Shown piece after piece: positions 10,380 through 22,038 of a stretch of 64,000 nt of DNA. Source of the DNA: Turritopsis dohrnii (taxonomy: Eukaryota; Cnidaria; Hydrozoa; Anthoathecata; Oceaniidae); assembly GCA_027922465.2 (NCBI GenBank), contig BQMF02000066.1, forward strand, positions 248,001 through 312,000, written 5' to 3'. The notes under the pieces are model-generated. The model ran no database searches. It was not told where the DNA came from and saw only the letters and a program-made list of their open reading frames with translations. Position 1 is the stretch's first letter. Each line of letters starts with the position of its first letter. A program made the position numbers and the translations under genes.

Positions 10380-10780
10380 TTTTACAGGCTTTAACTGCGA
10401 AAACAATGTGTCAAATCCTGCGTTCCCCCATGTGCGAACCGCGTGACGAAAAATTAAGTCACCAAATTGGAAACGGAAAGTGTACCCATGTTGTAGAGCT
10501 TGAAAACCTGATCAGAAAAGTATATGGGATCGTTTCGCTGCGACTAACCGTTGCAGAGATATCGTCGACCAAAGATTTTGATGACGTCATGGCCGCAGTA
10601 CCAAATAAAATTTGGGCCCAAATGTTGCCTCACCCTATCACCCTTATCGCGGACCCTTAAAAACGTCAGTTATCCCTATTGGTTCTCGAGATATTTCCCC
10701 AAAAACGTTGCGTTCGATTGGGGATGCAATGCAATGATTCCCCGTGATCATAAAAATAACTGACGTCAAAAGCCACGTGC
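10380..10780 (+). repeat. SINE-like repeat copy (partial)
   Basis: This matches the internal part of the copies at 26700-27060 and 28030-28200. Shared blocks are CCCATGTTGTAGAGCT, ATGGGATCGTTT, TTTTGATGACGTCAT, ATCGCGGACCC and CGTCAGTTATCCCTATTGGT. The hairpin-like head and the tail with tandem ACAA and ATTAATATATAG are missing, so it is a fragment. Confidence 0.65.
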
Positions 10781-11239
10781 TTTTATACTAATCGTGAAGA
10801 AGTGTCTCTCGCCTCTACGTGGTTTTACGCGCGCATAAGAAGACGATGACCGCAAAAATTAAACAAATATATCACTTTCTAAAATAAAAGTGGGATGCAC
10901 AACGCGGATGTAAAATATATAATTTTATACACCGTTGGAAAGAAAATTTATTGCTCTACATGAATTCACGAATTATTTATACTTTAAATGTAATGGTAAA
11001 AAGAAATAACGGAAAAAGTTGTGGAATGTATATGTGAGTAAAAGGTACGCTGAACCCTTAAATTTAAAGCCCCCTTCACTACCAAGTCCAAAAACATTGA
11101 AATCGGTCAACGTCAATCGTTTCCGTTGCTGTCAATACGATACGTTGACCATCAATGTTTTTTATCAATTGGTTATTATATCGATTGAACATCAATAACA
11201 TGTTTAAAAACAAAATAGAAAAATTAACGGTCAATAGGT

Positions 11240-11500
11240 AGATCTTACTGTCAATTCAAAAATTGATCATCAATAAGGTAGAATTGATCGTCAAGCAAAG
11301 ATTTAACGATCAGTGCGGTAAAATTGACCGTCAATAAGGTAAAATTGATCGTCAACGAAAAAATTGACGATCAGTACGATAAAATTGATCGTCAACGAAA
11401 AAATTGACGATCAGTACGATAAAATTGATCGTCAACGAAAAAATTGACGATCAGTACGATAAAATTGTTCGTCAAAGAAGAATGTTGACAATCACTGTGC
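11240..11500. repeat. Subterminal ATTGATCGTCAA array, left end of EnSpm copy 1
   Basis: Roughly ten alternating units of AAAATTGATCGTCAACGAAA and AAAATTGACGATCAGTACGA, including three nearly identical 40-bp repeats at about 11380-11470. The core TTGATCGTCAA / TTGACGATCAA is palindromic. The mirror array is at 21480-21720. In plant CACTA elements such arrays bind TNPA; the same role here is inferred. Confidence 0.85.
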
Positions 11501-12226
11501 CTTCAGACAAATGTTTAGTTTCACGTTTCACTTACGTTCCAATTATGTTTTAATGACTTAATGTATATTATTGTTTTGGCCGAGTATCAGAATACACCTT
11601 TCCTGAATTCATCTCTATTATGCTATATTTTAGCGGAGTTATTCATACGGGCCTTGTCTCTGTGCTTACTGCAAAATTCCCACTGCAGCTTACAAACGAG
11701 CAAAATCTATAACTTGATAATAGCCAGATAACAAAAGAACACATCGAAAGAAGGAGGCCCGTATGGACATTTAAGCCACGATACAGCATCATATAATAAC
11801 GAATTCGAGAATCCTGTATAAAGTGATTTTCTGTGTTCACGGCGATATTGTGTCTGCTAGAAACTCGTCCGTACGAATTAGATTAAAACAAAACTAGTAA
11901 ATCGTGGTATTGGTTGAATTTGGCGAAATGTGCACCGTAGTAGTTGTTAACTATGTATTTATTTGCCTTTTAGCTTTTACTGAAAGAGGTAGATCCAAGA
12001 AAGTAGAACTTATAGCATATCAAGAAAGACAGAAATGAAAATGGTGCCATCTACATGTTGTGAACAGAGACTAAACGGACAAATATCCGAAGTTTAGACA
12101 TCGAATAGAAAATAGAATAGGAACGAAGAAAAGAGACGTTACTCGTTTTAAACATCATTCAAGTCTATGAAGAATTGTGAATAGAAAACCAACATAAAAT
12201 TTTTGATAAGTTATATATTGAAAATT

Positions 12227-12416
12227 TTTTTATCATACTCAGCCTCGTTTTCACAATGGTTGACATGGTAACAGAATGTCACGGGAATCATTTCAGTAGT
12301 GTGCAATTAATGTAATAAGTAATAGATACTGTTATGATTGAGCACAGAAGATTTGGATGTCATGGTATGAAATATTGAAAACGAGGCAGAATACGATAAA
12401 AAATAAATTCAGGAAT
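12227..12416. repeat. Fold-back segment within EnSpm copy 1 TIR
   Basis: TTTTTATCATACTCAGCCTCG near 12227 is answered by the inverted CGAGGCAGAATACGATAAAA near 12390-12410, giving a stem with a roughly 150-base loop. A related fold-back lies at 12893-13106, and a copy of this one occurs in the right TIR (20565-20755). Confidence 0.7.
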
Positions 12417-12892
12417 GATCTATTGTATAGTTCAGAAATATTTACATTGGAATATTAACATACTTTTGATAAGTTATATTGTATTGAAAAATTACGAATT
12501 GTAGTTCAGAAATATTTACATGGTGGATATCCATGGATGGAATAAATAAATAAATTAAGAATGATTCTTAATTTGCTTATCACAATTTAATAAGGCTGGA
12601 CTAATATTATTTCGAATCTCGAAAATCTGTGATTAGACGTTACTGTTTGAAAATTTGGAAGTTTTCGTGAGTACAGGTTCTTAGATTTATTGCAAAATAA
12701 TTCATAATTTGCATAATTACAATTTAATAACGCTAGATTGGAAGTTTTCATAAGTAAGCTACACGCTTTTAGATTTAGTGTAATACTTAGCCACAGTAAT
12801 TATTTTTTTGGGAAAATGCTTCTGTTTTTAATCATCACTGTGTACTGCTGGAAGATAGGATATATAAATAAATAAATAAATACAGTCAAATA

Positions 12893-13106
12893 GACTTTTC
12901 CCGAGTTTATTTTTTATCATACTCCGCCTCGATTTCAATATGGTTAATATGGTAACGGAATGCCAGGGGACTCATCTCAGTAATGTGCAATAAGTGTTAT
13001 AATTGTGAAAGTGTTAATGATTAAGCACAAGAGATTCGGTTGTCATAGTATAGCATATTTTAAACGAGGCGGAGTGTGATAAAAAATAAACTCGAGAAAG
13101 GTCTAT
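12893..13106. repeat. Fold-back MITE-like segment next to accessory gene
   Basis: ATAGACTTTTCCCGAGTTTA and the inverted TAAACTCGAGAAAGGTCTAT bound a 214-base segment with a second inner match, TCATACTCCGCCTCG / CGAGGCGGAGTGTGA. It is related to the 12227-12416 segment but lies outside the TIR, just past the accessory gene stop. It may act as the 3' end of that gene or be a small inserted element. Confidence 0.65.
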
Positions 13107-13109
13107 TAC

Positions 13110-14636
13110 TTAAGAAAAATACTTTTTTTTATATTCGCTGTATAGTTTTGAGATTTCGTCAATGTTTGTGATTTTTATTGACGTTTTGTCAATTCTTTCA
13201 TAGCATGGTACCGCAAAAATGAATTCGCTGCATGCTAAAACTTTCTTAACGCGTTCTTTACAAACGCCGCTCTCCTTAATTAGTCGGAGCTCCTCCACTT
13301 CAATTTCCCGAACCTCCCCCCTTTGTAGCTCTTCTTGGACTCTTCCAATTGAGAAAAGCTTGTTCCAAGCAATGGCCACGAGCGATCCTGACTGAACATC
13401 AGGTGGGTATATTTCTTCACTTTCTTTTATACCTTCTTGGGGCAAGTCAATATCGAAATTTATTGCTTCGGCAATTTCAGTTCCATTCCTTTTTTTTGAG
13501 TAATTTTTCCTTATGTCTTCGTACGTTGTTTGTAGAAGTTCTGCTTTCTCCCTGAGAATATGAAATTATTTGCTCAAATTAATTAAGACTAATATGACTA
13601 TAGTATTAATATACACATCATCAACATTAACTTACTTCATTTTCTGGGAACAACGTTTAGTGTTGACATATCTTCTCAATTTTTTGTCGAACTCCTTCAA
13701 GTATTTTGTGTTGGAAGGAATGTTGAGCTTTGAAAGTATCTACATTTCAAAAATATTTAAGGGTAAGTTTAGAGAAGATACCTCTTTAACAAAAATATGA
13801 AGAAAATAAATAACTTACAAAGTTATTCGCATTACCAATGTTGTACGGGTTGGTTTTGTTTAGCTCTTTATCCAGCAACTGAAATTTTTTCACTGCATGA
13901 TCAGCCCAATGCTTGAAAAATAAAAATTAAACCAATTAACGAACGTAAATGTATAATTCAAATAGTCGAAATTTCATGCGAGGAACTTTAGCAAACATAT
14001 TTGTGTTACTAACTACAGAAATGATCGTACAATGTAAAATGGGCGTATTGGCGTACGGGTACTTTTTCGTAGAGATGTTTACTACATTCACGTCTTGAAA
14101 TTACAGAACAGGAAATAAAACCAAGACCTAGTTTCATTTACAAACTAGCAACCCACGTATTCAACAGACCGTAGAATTTCATTTAACATAATAAAGTCAA
14201 CAGGATAGAATTTACTGTTGCGACTAGAAAACGAGTGTTATTATCAAGAAAAAAGATAGGAAGAATTGCAAAGAAGACAAAGGCAGAAATTGTTTGTAGC
14301 AATAGAATGGTATCTCGTAATATGTAAAAGAATATGAACAAAAATGAAGCAGAGAACAAAACGTTTTCCTACCAAGTACATTCGATGTCCGTAGCTGTTC
14401 TTCTTGAAGCATTCCTCTTCCTTTACTTGGTTTTCTGTATCTAATTGACAGTCCTTGTGGTTTAACCAAAACTGATACAGTTCTTGATAAGAAGGTTGAT
14501 ATGGTTGAAAAGACTGTTGAAAACACTGATCTTGCTGCATTGGGGGGAAGTTTGTTAAATTGCTTGATGAATGTCCAGGCAATGTCGAAAAATTGTCTTC
14601 AGTAGAGTGCAAGACTGTTTGTAACCCTTGCAGCAT
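13110..14636 (-). CDS. EnSpm accessory protein, copy 1 (4 exons, unknown family)
   Basis: Exons on the - strand: 14636-14373, 13911-13819, 13739-13636 and 13551-13110; summed they give 301 codons including the stop, with GT/AG at every junction. The same four exons, phases and motifs occur in copy 2 (59694-61118), which is the main support. Visible blocks are an N-terminal MLQGLQTVL, a Q-rich stretch, a conserved ELYQFWLNHKDC, EEECFKKNSYGHRMYL, then HWADHAVKKF, NPYNIGNANNF, TTYEDIRKNYSKKR and a C-terminal region SGSLVAIAWNKLFSIGRV. It lies divergently from the transposase. By position it resembles TNPA of plant CACTA elements, but I recognise no sequence similarity; its function is unknown. 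The C-terminal SLVAIAW..SIGRV block could be a small beta-barrel fold. Confidence 0.8.
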
Positions 14637-15228
14637 TTTTTATCAAGCAATAGACAGAAACTTTCAGAAGAAAAACCCAGTAAACCGCTAGTTTTGCTGA
14701 TAAAATCGAACTGTTTTTAGTTTTAGTTTCGAACATTTGGAATATGCCATGGAATATTATTATTGACCATCAATCGAAAAAATTGATCGTCAATTTTTTT
14801 TAATTAATCGTCAATTCAAAATATTTACCGTCAATTTAAAGTTCGAAACATTAACAGTTTAAAGTCACGTTTCAATTTTTATTCCATGATTGCTTAGAGG
14901 ACATCAATCGAAAAAATTGATCGTCTATTTTTTTTAATTAATCGTCAATTCAAAATATTTACCGTCAATTTTAAAGTTCGAAACATTAACAGTTTAAAGT
15001 CACGCTTCAATTTTCATTCCATGATTGTTTAGAGGACATCAATCGAAAAAATTGATCGTCTATTTTAAGAATTAACCGTAGATTCAAAATATTGACTCTC
15101 AATTTTAAAGTTCGAAACATTAAAAGGTTTAAGTTACTTTTCCCGTTATAGTTTATGATTGTTTTGATGAAAACATAAATAGTTTTTTCTGCGAGCGCAA
15201 CTCATCTTTTATTACTCCTCAGTCCGTT
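14637..15228. promoter_or_regulatory. Divergent promoter region with ATTGATCGTC array, EnSpm copy 1
   Basis: This 592-base interval separates the accessory gene start (14636) from the transposase ATG (15229). It holds three tandem copies of a roughly 130-base unit (about 14760-15130), each with AAAATTGATCGTC, TTAATCGTCAATTC and TTCGAAACATTAA. The ATTGATCGTC motif is the one arrayed in the TIRs, so one protein could bind both ends and both promoters. The regulatory role is inferred. Confidence 0.6.
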
Positions 15229-18200
15229 ATGAATTCTTTAATTTCTGTTAAGCAAGGTAAGGTTCTTGATCTTGAACATAGATTTTTTTTTATTTCTTTT
15301 TTGATTATGAAATTGACTTATCGTTTAGTATAAGTAAAAGATCAGTTTTTAAGTAGAAACGTTCGTGAATGATAGAAATAAGGACTCTTTCTTTCTCCAG
15401 ACAGTATTCATAAGAATGCGAAATATAGATATGTACTCAATTCATAAACAAATCGATCGAATTTATGGGTAAAGAGTTGATAGAATTCCATTGTCGGAAA
15501 CGTTTGTAAACGTAAAGTATAGATCAAAATTGTAGGAGAATTTCTTGACGTCACAATAATTCAACCAAAATACAGTGTACTTTATAACGTGTGTGATATG
15601 TTATCGGCTTTAGGTGTCAGATGCTATTGTCAGACATATGGATGTCGTGGCTCTTTGAAAAGCGATGCCACAGTGAAAAGACACGCAAAGGCCGATTTTG
15701 AAAAAATGAAAATGTCCTCTGAAGCTGTTTCCGACGTTCAAAGCTTGCGTATCGAAAATATTCCGTTTTTTCCGGTACTGTACGAAGATCCAGCCCTGAA
15801 AACCCCTCTCTATGGTGGTGCATCGATATCTGTACTAGACCATGTGTTCCTAGAAATGCGCAAGTTTGTTTCCCACCCTAATCAAACGAAAGTGTCGGTA
15901 ACAGAAAACTTGAAGTATGATAAGTATTTCAAGCTACCGAGACCCAATCAGTCATGCTCGTCCTTCGAAGAAGCTAGGAACCTGATTAAACATATGCTCG
16001 TCCCACTCGAAAGATATGATGTGTGTGAAAATGATTGTATAGTGTATAGGAAAGAGGACAAAAAATTGTATGAATGCCCAAAATGTAACTCTCCTCGCTT
16101 CTTAGGCAGGAAAGCGAAAAAGGTTTTCAAATACTTTCCAATAGGACCAAGAATTGCGAGGATTTATCAAGATGAAAATCTTGTTAAAATACTTCATGCC
16201 CACAGTACTCGGCAAAACGATGGTTACATTAGAGACATATGGGACACTGAGCGATGGAAAAAAGACTGGTTCGGCGAAGATGGAATAATGAAAGGAGATA
16301 AGAATGGCATTGTCCTCAATTTTTGCAGTGATGGAGTGAATCCATTTAAGACAATGCACTTAGTTTATTCGATGTGGCCGCTAATGCTGTCAATTCTAAA
16401 TTTTCCGATCGCCCTGAGAAAATCTGTCGGGGGTATCTTGCTAGTGGGCATCATTCCTGGAAATGGCAGAAAAGAGGCTTTTCATTTGGATCCTTACGTT
16501 AATATTCTGGTCGACGAGTTAATGAATCTCAGCGAATGTCACATTTATCACGAGCCATATATGAAAGCCCCACTAAATATAAAGGTAAAGCTCTTGCAGT
16601 ACGTTTTGGATTTTCCTGCAATATCAAAATTGTTGCAGCAACCCGGCGTTGGATCCATCAAAGCGTGTCCTTGGTGTGGAATTGAAGGATGCTATTGTAA
16701 CTCGTTGGGGAAAACTGTTTACATGGATTGCAGGAGATACCTCAAATCTAATGATCCGTTGAGACGTAGCAAGACATTCAAGAAAGGTGAATCGAGGTCT
16801 CCACCTAGTTCAACATTAATTCAATCGGAAAGGGCGTTGAGAACAATGTACGATAGTTTACCCAATCAAAATCAGAAAAAAAAGTTCACGCGCGAACATG
16901 GTGTAAAAGGAGCTTATAACTTTATGAGACTTCCATACCACCAATATCACAAAGATTACCAGCCGGATGGAATGCACACAATTGCAGATGTGGTGCAAAC
17001 TGTAATAACATGGTTAGTTGGTGGGGTATCGATGAAAAAGTTAAAAGAGGCGGAAGATGAAATCCAATCTGTGAAAAGGAGAAAAATTGATGAGAAGTTC
17101 GTTGTATTGACAAAAGATGAAATATCGGTGGCAAATCAACGGTGTAAACAACTTGTGTTTCCGAAAAACTGTTCTGGTTTCAAAGGAGATGTCTTTAGCT
17201 CTCCCAAAATTACGTTAAGAAACACACATGGTTGGACTGAGGTAGTAAAGTTTTTTAAGAAAATTTTAGAAAATTTCTTTTTCCGGAACCAAAAAAATGT
17301 TTTTTTCTTTTTAGTATTCATCTAGGGGAATTTGGAAATTCCTACTTAAAGATTGTTTGCCGCTAAAGCAAAGAAGAACTCTCGCGTATTTCTTTGACAT
17401 TCTTCGAAAGCTGTACCAAAAAAAATTTTCAAACGACGTGTTAGAAAATTTGGAATATGATTTGGCCGTGGCTTTGACGTTATTGGAGCGCGACTGTACG
17501 CTGTATCTGTCAAATGTAACTACCCACATTTTGCGTCACATTGTGGAAAAGATTAAAGACAATGGTCCATTGTACAGTAGCTGGATGTTTCCTTTTGAAC
17601 GATTAAATTCTTGGATAACACGGCGCGCAATGAACCGAAGTAAAACAGAGGAGTGCATAATGGAGACTGTTCAGGTAAGTCTTTTCATATGACTGAGTTA
17701 TCCTCCAATGGAAGCACTGCTATAGCCTGTACTATAATTCCTTTAACTCTTATGATCTTCTTAGATTTTAGACTGGATTCTATATTCTCAATTTATTAAT
17801 AAATTCGATCATCTTCGAGACTTAGACAACAGTTTAACGGAAACAATTAATCGTGCATTCGAACGTGATGGGGTAGTGTCTAATGATCATAAAGAAAGTC
17901 ATTTGACCCTTAATGAAAGACAACAACAACAGATTGGGTTTGCAGCATCAGAGGCAACAAAATATGATCGCCTTGATAGCCCGGTAAGATTGATGTGTGA
18001 TGACGTGGTGTATCGAATTGGTGATATCATTTGTGACCGTCCATGGGAAAAAAAGTACATTTCATTTTACCGGTAAAATATACCGGTATTTTTACCGCTA
18101 AAGATGTAGTATCGATATTTTTACCGGTAAAATTTTCATTATACCGGTAAACTAATTATACTATCAGTAATTACCGGTACACAAAATTGATCAATACTTT

Positions 18201-20148
18201 TATCGGTAAATTTACCGGTAAATCTAAATCGATCCAATTTTATTGGTAAAGTGTGAACTATGGTAGTTTTTAAAACGAGAAAAGAGCTAGCTTTAAGAGC
18301 TATTATGCCTAAGTTATCGTTTATATATGGTGTTATACGTTACCGTAGCGTAATAATTTGAAAATCATTTTACCTCCGGGATACTTAAAAGTCGTCAAAG
18401 AATTCACATCGAATGTTCAGTAATCGAATGTTTTCGAATGATGAATATGCACTGCAAAGAAAATAAACGATCTTCCTAATGTTTTCTCGTGTACATGTTT
18501 TTGTAGTAGTATGAAACCAAATTTTAGCATTTAGTTCCCAGGATCTATCGACTAAAATATCAATGCTATTGCAGTAAAGGTCTTCGAAAGGTTGTACAAG
18601 GAAAATTACGTCGGTTCCATCACTTCATGCTAACACTCTTATGCTCGACTGTTGTATGACAATGAGACTCGAACGGACAGAGGAACTACCATTTGGAACC
18701 TTGCCACAGGTTTTCCGACTGTCCATCATCAACATTGACTACTGCGAGAAGAGTGCGCACCCACGCAAGCTTTACAGCCAGGACATGGGAGATTTTTGGA
18801 GCCCTGAGCTTTCAGACAATCTTCCACGTAAACGTTATGATGAAAAACTGTAGGAAACAGGTAGTATTAATGTTTAAACGAAGGTGAGTATTTCAAAAGA
18901 GAACTTTTGCAACTCGTCAAGCCGACGTTAAAATGTTTTCATTTTGTCTTTTCCCAAATTCACTCTTTATCGGGATATTATCTGAATAAAGTTACAAAAG
19001 TGAATAAAAATCACTAATAACGTTGCGATATGATCGATTCTTTCAGGACACATCTCCACTTGTTGAAGGCGAAATATCTGTTGAATAAAATATGTCTCAG
19101 CTGACTTTCTTAAAAATAAAAGTTTTCGTCATGGGATTTATAAAAATAACTTAATAGAATTAGAGCGGACGGTTTTTATTATTGCCAAATTTCGAACAAA
19201 CTGTTTTATCTCTTATTTTCAGCTGAATGAGAACCAGGTAACGAGTTGATTTTGATACACAAACAAATGTTACCTGTAATATATACATAAAAAGAGTATA
19301 GATTACCAAAGGGCTGTTAGAAAAATTTCCCTGTTTATTATAATAATTGAATAACGCAGTCTTTTTAAATGGAAGATTTAAACCTATGAAGAAAAATCAT
19401 TAATAAATTTCCGACACATCATCCTTTCTTTTAAAAGATCTTTCAACCGTCTAATTCATGAGCAGGTGATTTGTTTTGTTTCAGAGTTTATTGACGTCAA
19501 TTACTTCATCATGAATAAAAACAAGAAAGAAACATATTTGAACAACCAACGATTAGGTAATTTATGACTTGACCGGGTCTTAAAAATGGCGAAATTAGTA
19601 TAAACAAACATCAACATTTTCGAAAACATGTTATCGCTATCGATTAGCCACTTTACCTTACGTCTGAGACGCCACCGGTAAATCACATTAGGTATTTTTT
19701 TACATTACATTACGATACCGGTAATTATCGGTAAAGCGGTAAATTTATCAATAAAAAATTATAATTACCGGTAATCGCTAACAAAATCTTAAGTTACCGG
19801 TAAAATTACCGGTAATTTGCGCATATCGGTAAAATTGAATGTACTTTTTTTCCCATGGACAGTCACATTTATGTAGAAAGATTAAGAGGATTTGGCGAAA
19901 TTATTTGCCTATTTATGGTAAACGACGAAAGATGGATTGATGTCAAACTGTATAAAGATGTGAAGCAAGATGACGAAAGTCATCTTTATTTTTCAGATGG
20001 TAAACATGAAAATGAGCCTACAATGATACCTCTGGATGATCAAATTAGCGATCCGTTGATAACCTGTGTCGACGAGAATATGTTGTGGTTTGTGAGTTAT
20101 GCAAGTGAACTTAAGTATTCATGGTTGGAAGGACACTTGAATTTATGA
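15229..20148 (+). CDS. EnSpm/CACTA transposase (Transposase_21/Tnp2 type), last exon split by element B
   Basis: Exons: 15229-15256, 15614-17241, 17315-17674, then 17765-18031 continued at 19870-20148. Without the B insertion the reading frame is 854 codons with no stop. The start at 15229 (MNSLISVKQ) is chosen because copy 2 has the same small first exon (MASLISVKK) with a donor and matching phase; the ATG at 15589 is inside the intron. Family hallmarks are an N-terminal zinc-binding CYCQTYGC..KRH, CPKCNSPRF, FPIGPRIARI, SDGVNPFKTMH (Asp about 249), YSMWPLMLSILNFP, LLVGIIPGNGRKE, CPWCGIEGCYC and PDGMHTIADVV (Asp about 461), then a DUF4218-like region in exon 2 (VTTHILRHIVEKI, MFPFERLNSWITRRAMNRS). 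It would excise and integrate the CACTA ends. B now interrupts the last 90-odd codons, leaving the catalytic exon open. Confidence 0.92.
18032..19867. mobile_element. TIR element 'B' (TGTGAC termini, TACCGGTA motif), inserted in transposase exon
   Basis: The left end TGTGACCGTCCATGGGAAAA and right end TTTTCCCATGGACAGTCACA are inverted. TT is present on both sides (18030-18031 and 19868-19869), a 2-bp target duplication; removing the element restores the transposase frame exactly. Arrays of TACCGGTAAA-type motifs occupy 18070-18250 and 19665-19840. The interior has no transposase but holds core box 1 (GGTGAGTATTTCAAAAGAGA at 18881) and core box 2 (inverted, 19165-19280). The 70-codon frame at 18641-18853 is in the interior and ends close to box 1; I do not regard it as a confirmed gene. 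Confidence 0.93.
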
Positions 20149-20511
20149 ATTTATGTTCAATGAATTTGCAACAAGTTGTCTCTTTTTTCTTTATAGTAAG
20201 TTAAATATACATCATTAATTGGAGCATTAAATTACGTTGTCCCCATAATTATCAAAGTCAGAAAACAATTGTTGAAAAAACAAACATTACACCCTTTATG
20301 TTAGTGTCTGAAATGATGGATGATATCAAATATATTTTAGTACTTCATGTTAAACGTTTCACTTTTCAATAATATCCTGGTGCTATAATAATCTCTTTAG
20401 CTCTGTCTTCTTACAAGGATTCAACATAACTATTCGTAAACCAATTACAAAGAAAAAAACATTTCTTCTAGTTGATACAACTTTACTTTATTTATTTTTT
20501 TTATCAATGGC
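20149..20511. other. EnSpm copy 1, 3' region between transposase stop and right TIR
   Basis: AT-rich, non-coding. No tandem array is seen. It probably holds the transposase 3' UTR and polyadenylation site, but I cannot place them. Confidence 0.4.
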
Positions 20512-21897
20512 AGTATGTTAATATTCCAATGTAAATATTTCTGAACTATACAATAGATCATTCGTTTATTTTTTATCGTATTCTGCCTCGTTTTCAATAT
20601 TTTATACCATGACATCCAAATCTTCTGTGCTCAATCATAACAGTAACTATTACTTATTACATTAATTGCACACTACTGAAATGATTCCCGTGACATTCTG
20701 TTACCATGCCAACCATTGTGAAAACGAGGCTGAGTATGATAAAAAAATTTTCAATATATATAACTTATCAAAAATTTTATGTTGGTTTTCTATTCACAAT
20801 TCTTCATAGACTTGAATGATGTTTAAAACGAGTAACGTTTCTTTTCTTCGTTCCTATTCTATTTTCTATTCGATGTCTAAACTTCGGATATTTGTCCGTT
20901 TAGTCTCTGTTCACGACATGTAGATGGCACCATTTTCATTTCTGTCTTTCTTGATATGCTATAAGTTCTACTTTCTTGGATCTACCTCTTTCAGTAAAAG
21001 CTAAAAGGCAAATAAATACATAGTTAACAACTACTACGGTGCACATTTCGCCAAATTCAACCAATACCACGATTTACTAGTTTTGTTTTAATCTAATTCG
21101 TACGGACGAGTTTCTAGCAGACACAATATCGCCGTGAACACAGAAAATCACTTTATACAGGATTCTCGAATTCGTTATTATATGATGCTGTATCGTGGCT
21201 TAAATGTCCATACGGGCCTCCTTCTTTCGATGTGTTCTTTTGTTATCTGGCTATTATCAAGTTATAGATTTTGCTCGTTTGTAAGCTGCAGTGGGAATTT
21301 TGCAGTAAGCACAGAGACAAGGCCCGTATGAATAACTCCGCTAAAATATAGCATAATAGAGATGAATTCAGGAAAGGTGTATTCTGATACTCGGCCAAAA
21401 CAATAATATACATTAAGTCATTAAAACATAATTGGAACGTAAGTGAAACGTGAAACTAAACATTTGTCTGAAGGCACAGTGATTGTCAACATTCTTCTTT
21501 GACGAACAATTTTATCGTACTGATCGTCAATTTTTTCGTTGACGATCAATTTTATCGTACTGATCGTCAATTTTTTCGTTGACGATCAATTTTATCGTAC
21601 TGATCGTCAATTTTTTCGTTGACGATCAATTTTACCTTATTGACGGTCAATTTTACCGCACTGATCGTTAAATCTTTGCTTGACGATCAATTCTACCTTA
21701 TTGATGATCAATTTTTGAATTGACAGTAAGATCTACCTATTGACCGTTAATTTTTCTATTTTGTTTTTAAACATGTTATTGATGTTCAATCGATATAATA
21801 ACCAATTGATAAAAAACATTGATGGTCAACGTATCGTATTGACAGCAACGGAAACGATTGACGTTGACCGATTTCAATGTTTTTGGACTTGGTAGTG
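20512..21897. repeat. Right terminal inverted repeat of EnSpm copy 1
   Basis: 1386 bases inverted relative to 11077-12464. It contains the mirror of the ATTGATCGTCAA array (about 21480-21720) and of the fold-back segment (about 20565-20755). The near-identity of such long arms suggests recent homogenisation or recent transposition. Confidence 0.9.
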
Positions 21898-22013
21898 CTT
21901 TATACAGAACAACACACATTTTGGAGTCATGATTTTTGCAGGAATGCCAAGAAATTTTGATTGTATTCTCTCACACTAGAGAAATTTTTATTATGTGAAA
22001 ATTGTTTCTTTAG

Positions 22014-22038
22014 ATGAAAAAAGTTGTTGAAGAAACAA
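22014..22038 (+). CDS. Candidate micro-exon upstream of PARP-like exon
   Basis: A 25-base segment (MKKVVEET plus one base) lies between the acceptor TGTTTCTTTAG and the donor ACAA|GTAAGTCG. It starts in phase 0 and ends in phase 1, exactly what the clear PARP exon at 24633 requires. It is very short and may be chance; a second splice-flanked stretch at 22410-22443 competes with it. Confidence 0.25.

Larger units (their letters stand above)
11077..12464. repeat. Left terminal inverted repeat of EnSpm copy 1
   Basis: 1388 bases that match the reverse complement of 20512-21897 almost base for base; homology ends at TAACATACT. The 65-codon open frame at 11643-11840 (-) recurs identically at 21134-21331 (+) only because it lies in the TIR; I do not call it a gene. 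Confidence 0.9.
11077..21897. mobile_element. EnSpm/CACTA transposon, copy 1 (10.8 kb, two genes, long TIRs)
   Basis: The element begins CACTACCAAGTC and ends with the inverted GACTTGGTAGTG, flanked by CTT at 11074-11076 and 21898-21900 (a 3-bp target duplication, usual for CACTA elements). It carries a Tnp2-type transposase (+) and an unrecognised accessory gene (-), transcribed divergently from a shared 0.6-kb region. Its last transposase exon is split by element B. The terminal inverted repeats are about 1.39 kb and nearly identical. Copy 2 at 54494-62405 has the same two genes in the opposite orientation. Confidence 0.95.

Noticed and set aside
11643..11840. 65-codon ORF repeated identically at 21134-21331
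   Set aside because: It lies in the terminal inverted repeats, so identity is explained by the repeat; no motif and no splice or start context supports a gene.
18641..18853. 70-codon ORF inside element B
   Set aside because: It ends at a TAG in the conserved YDEKL segment and has no counterpart upstream of that segment in C, F or G; not supported as a gene.
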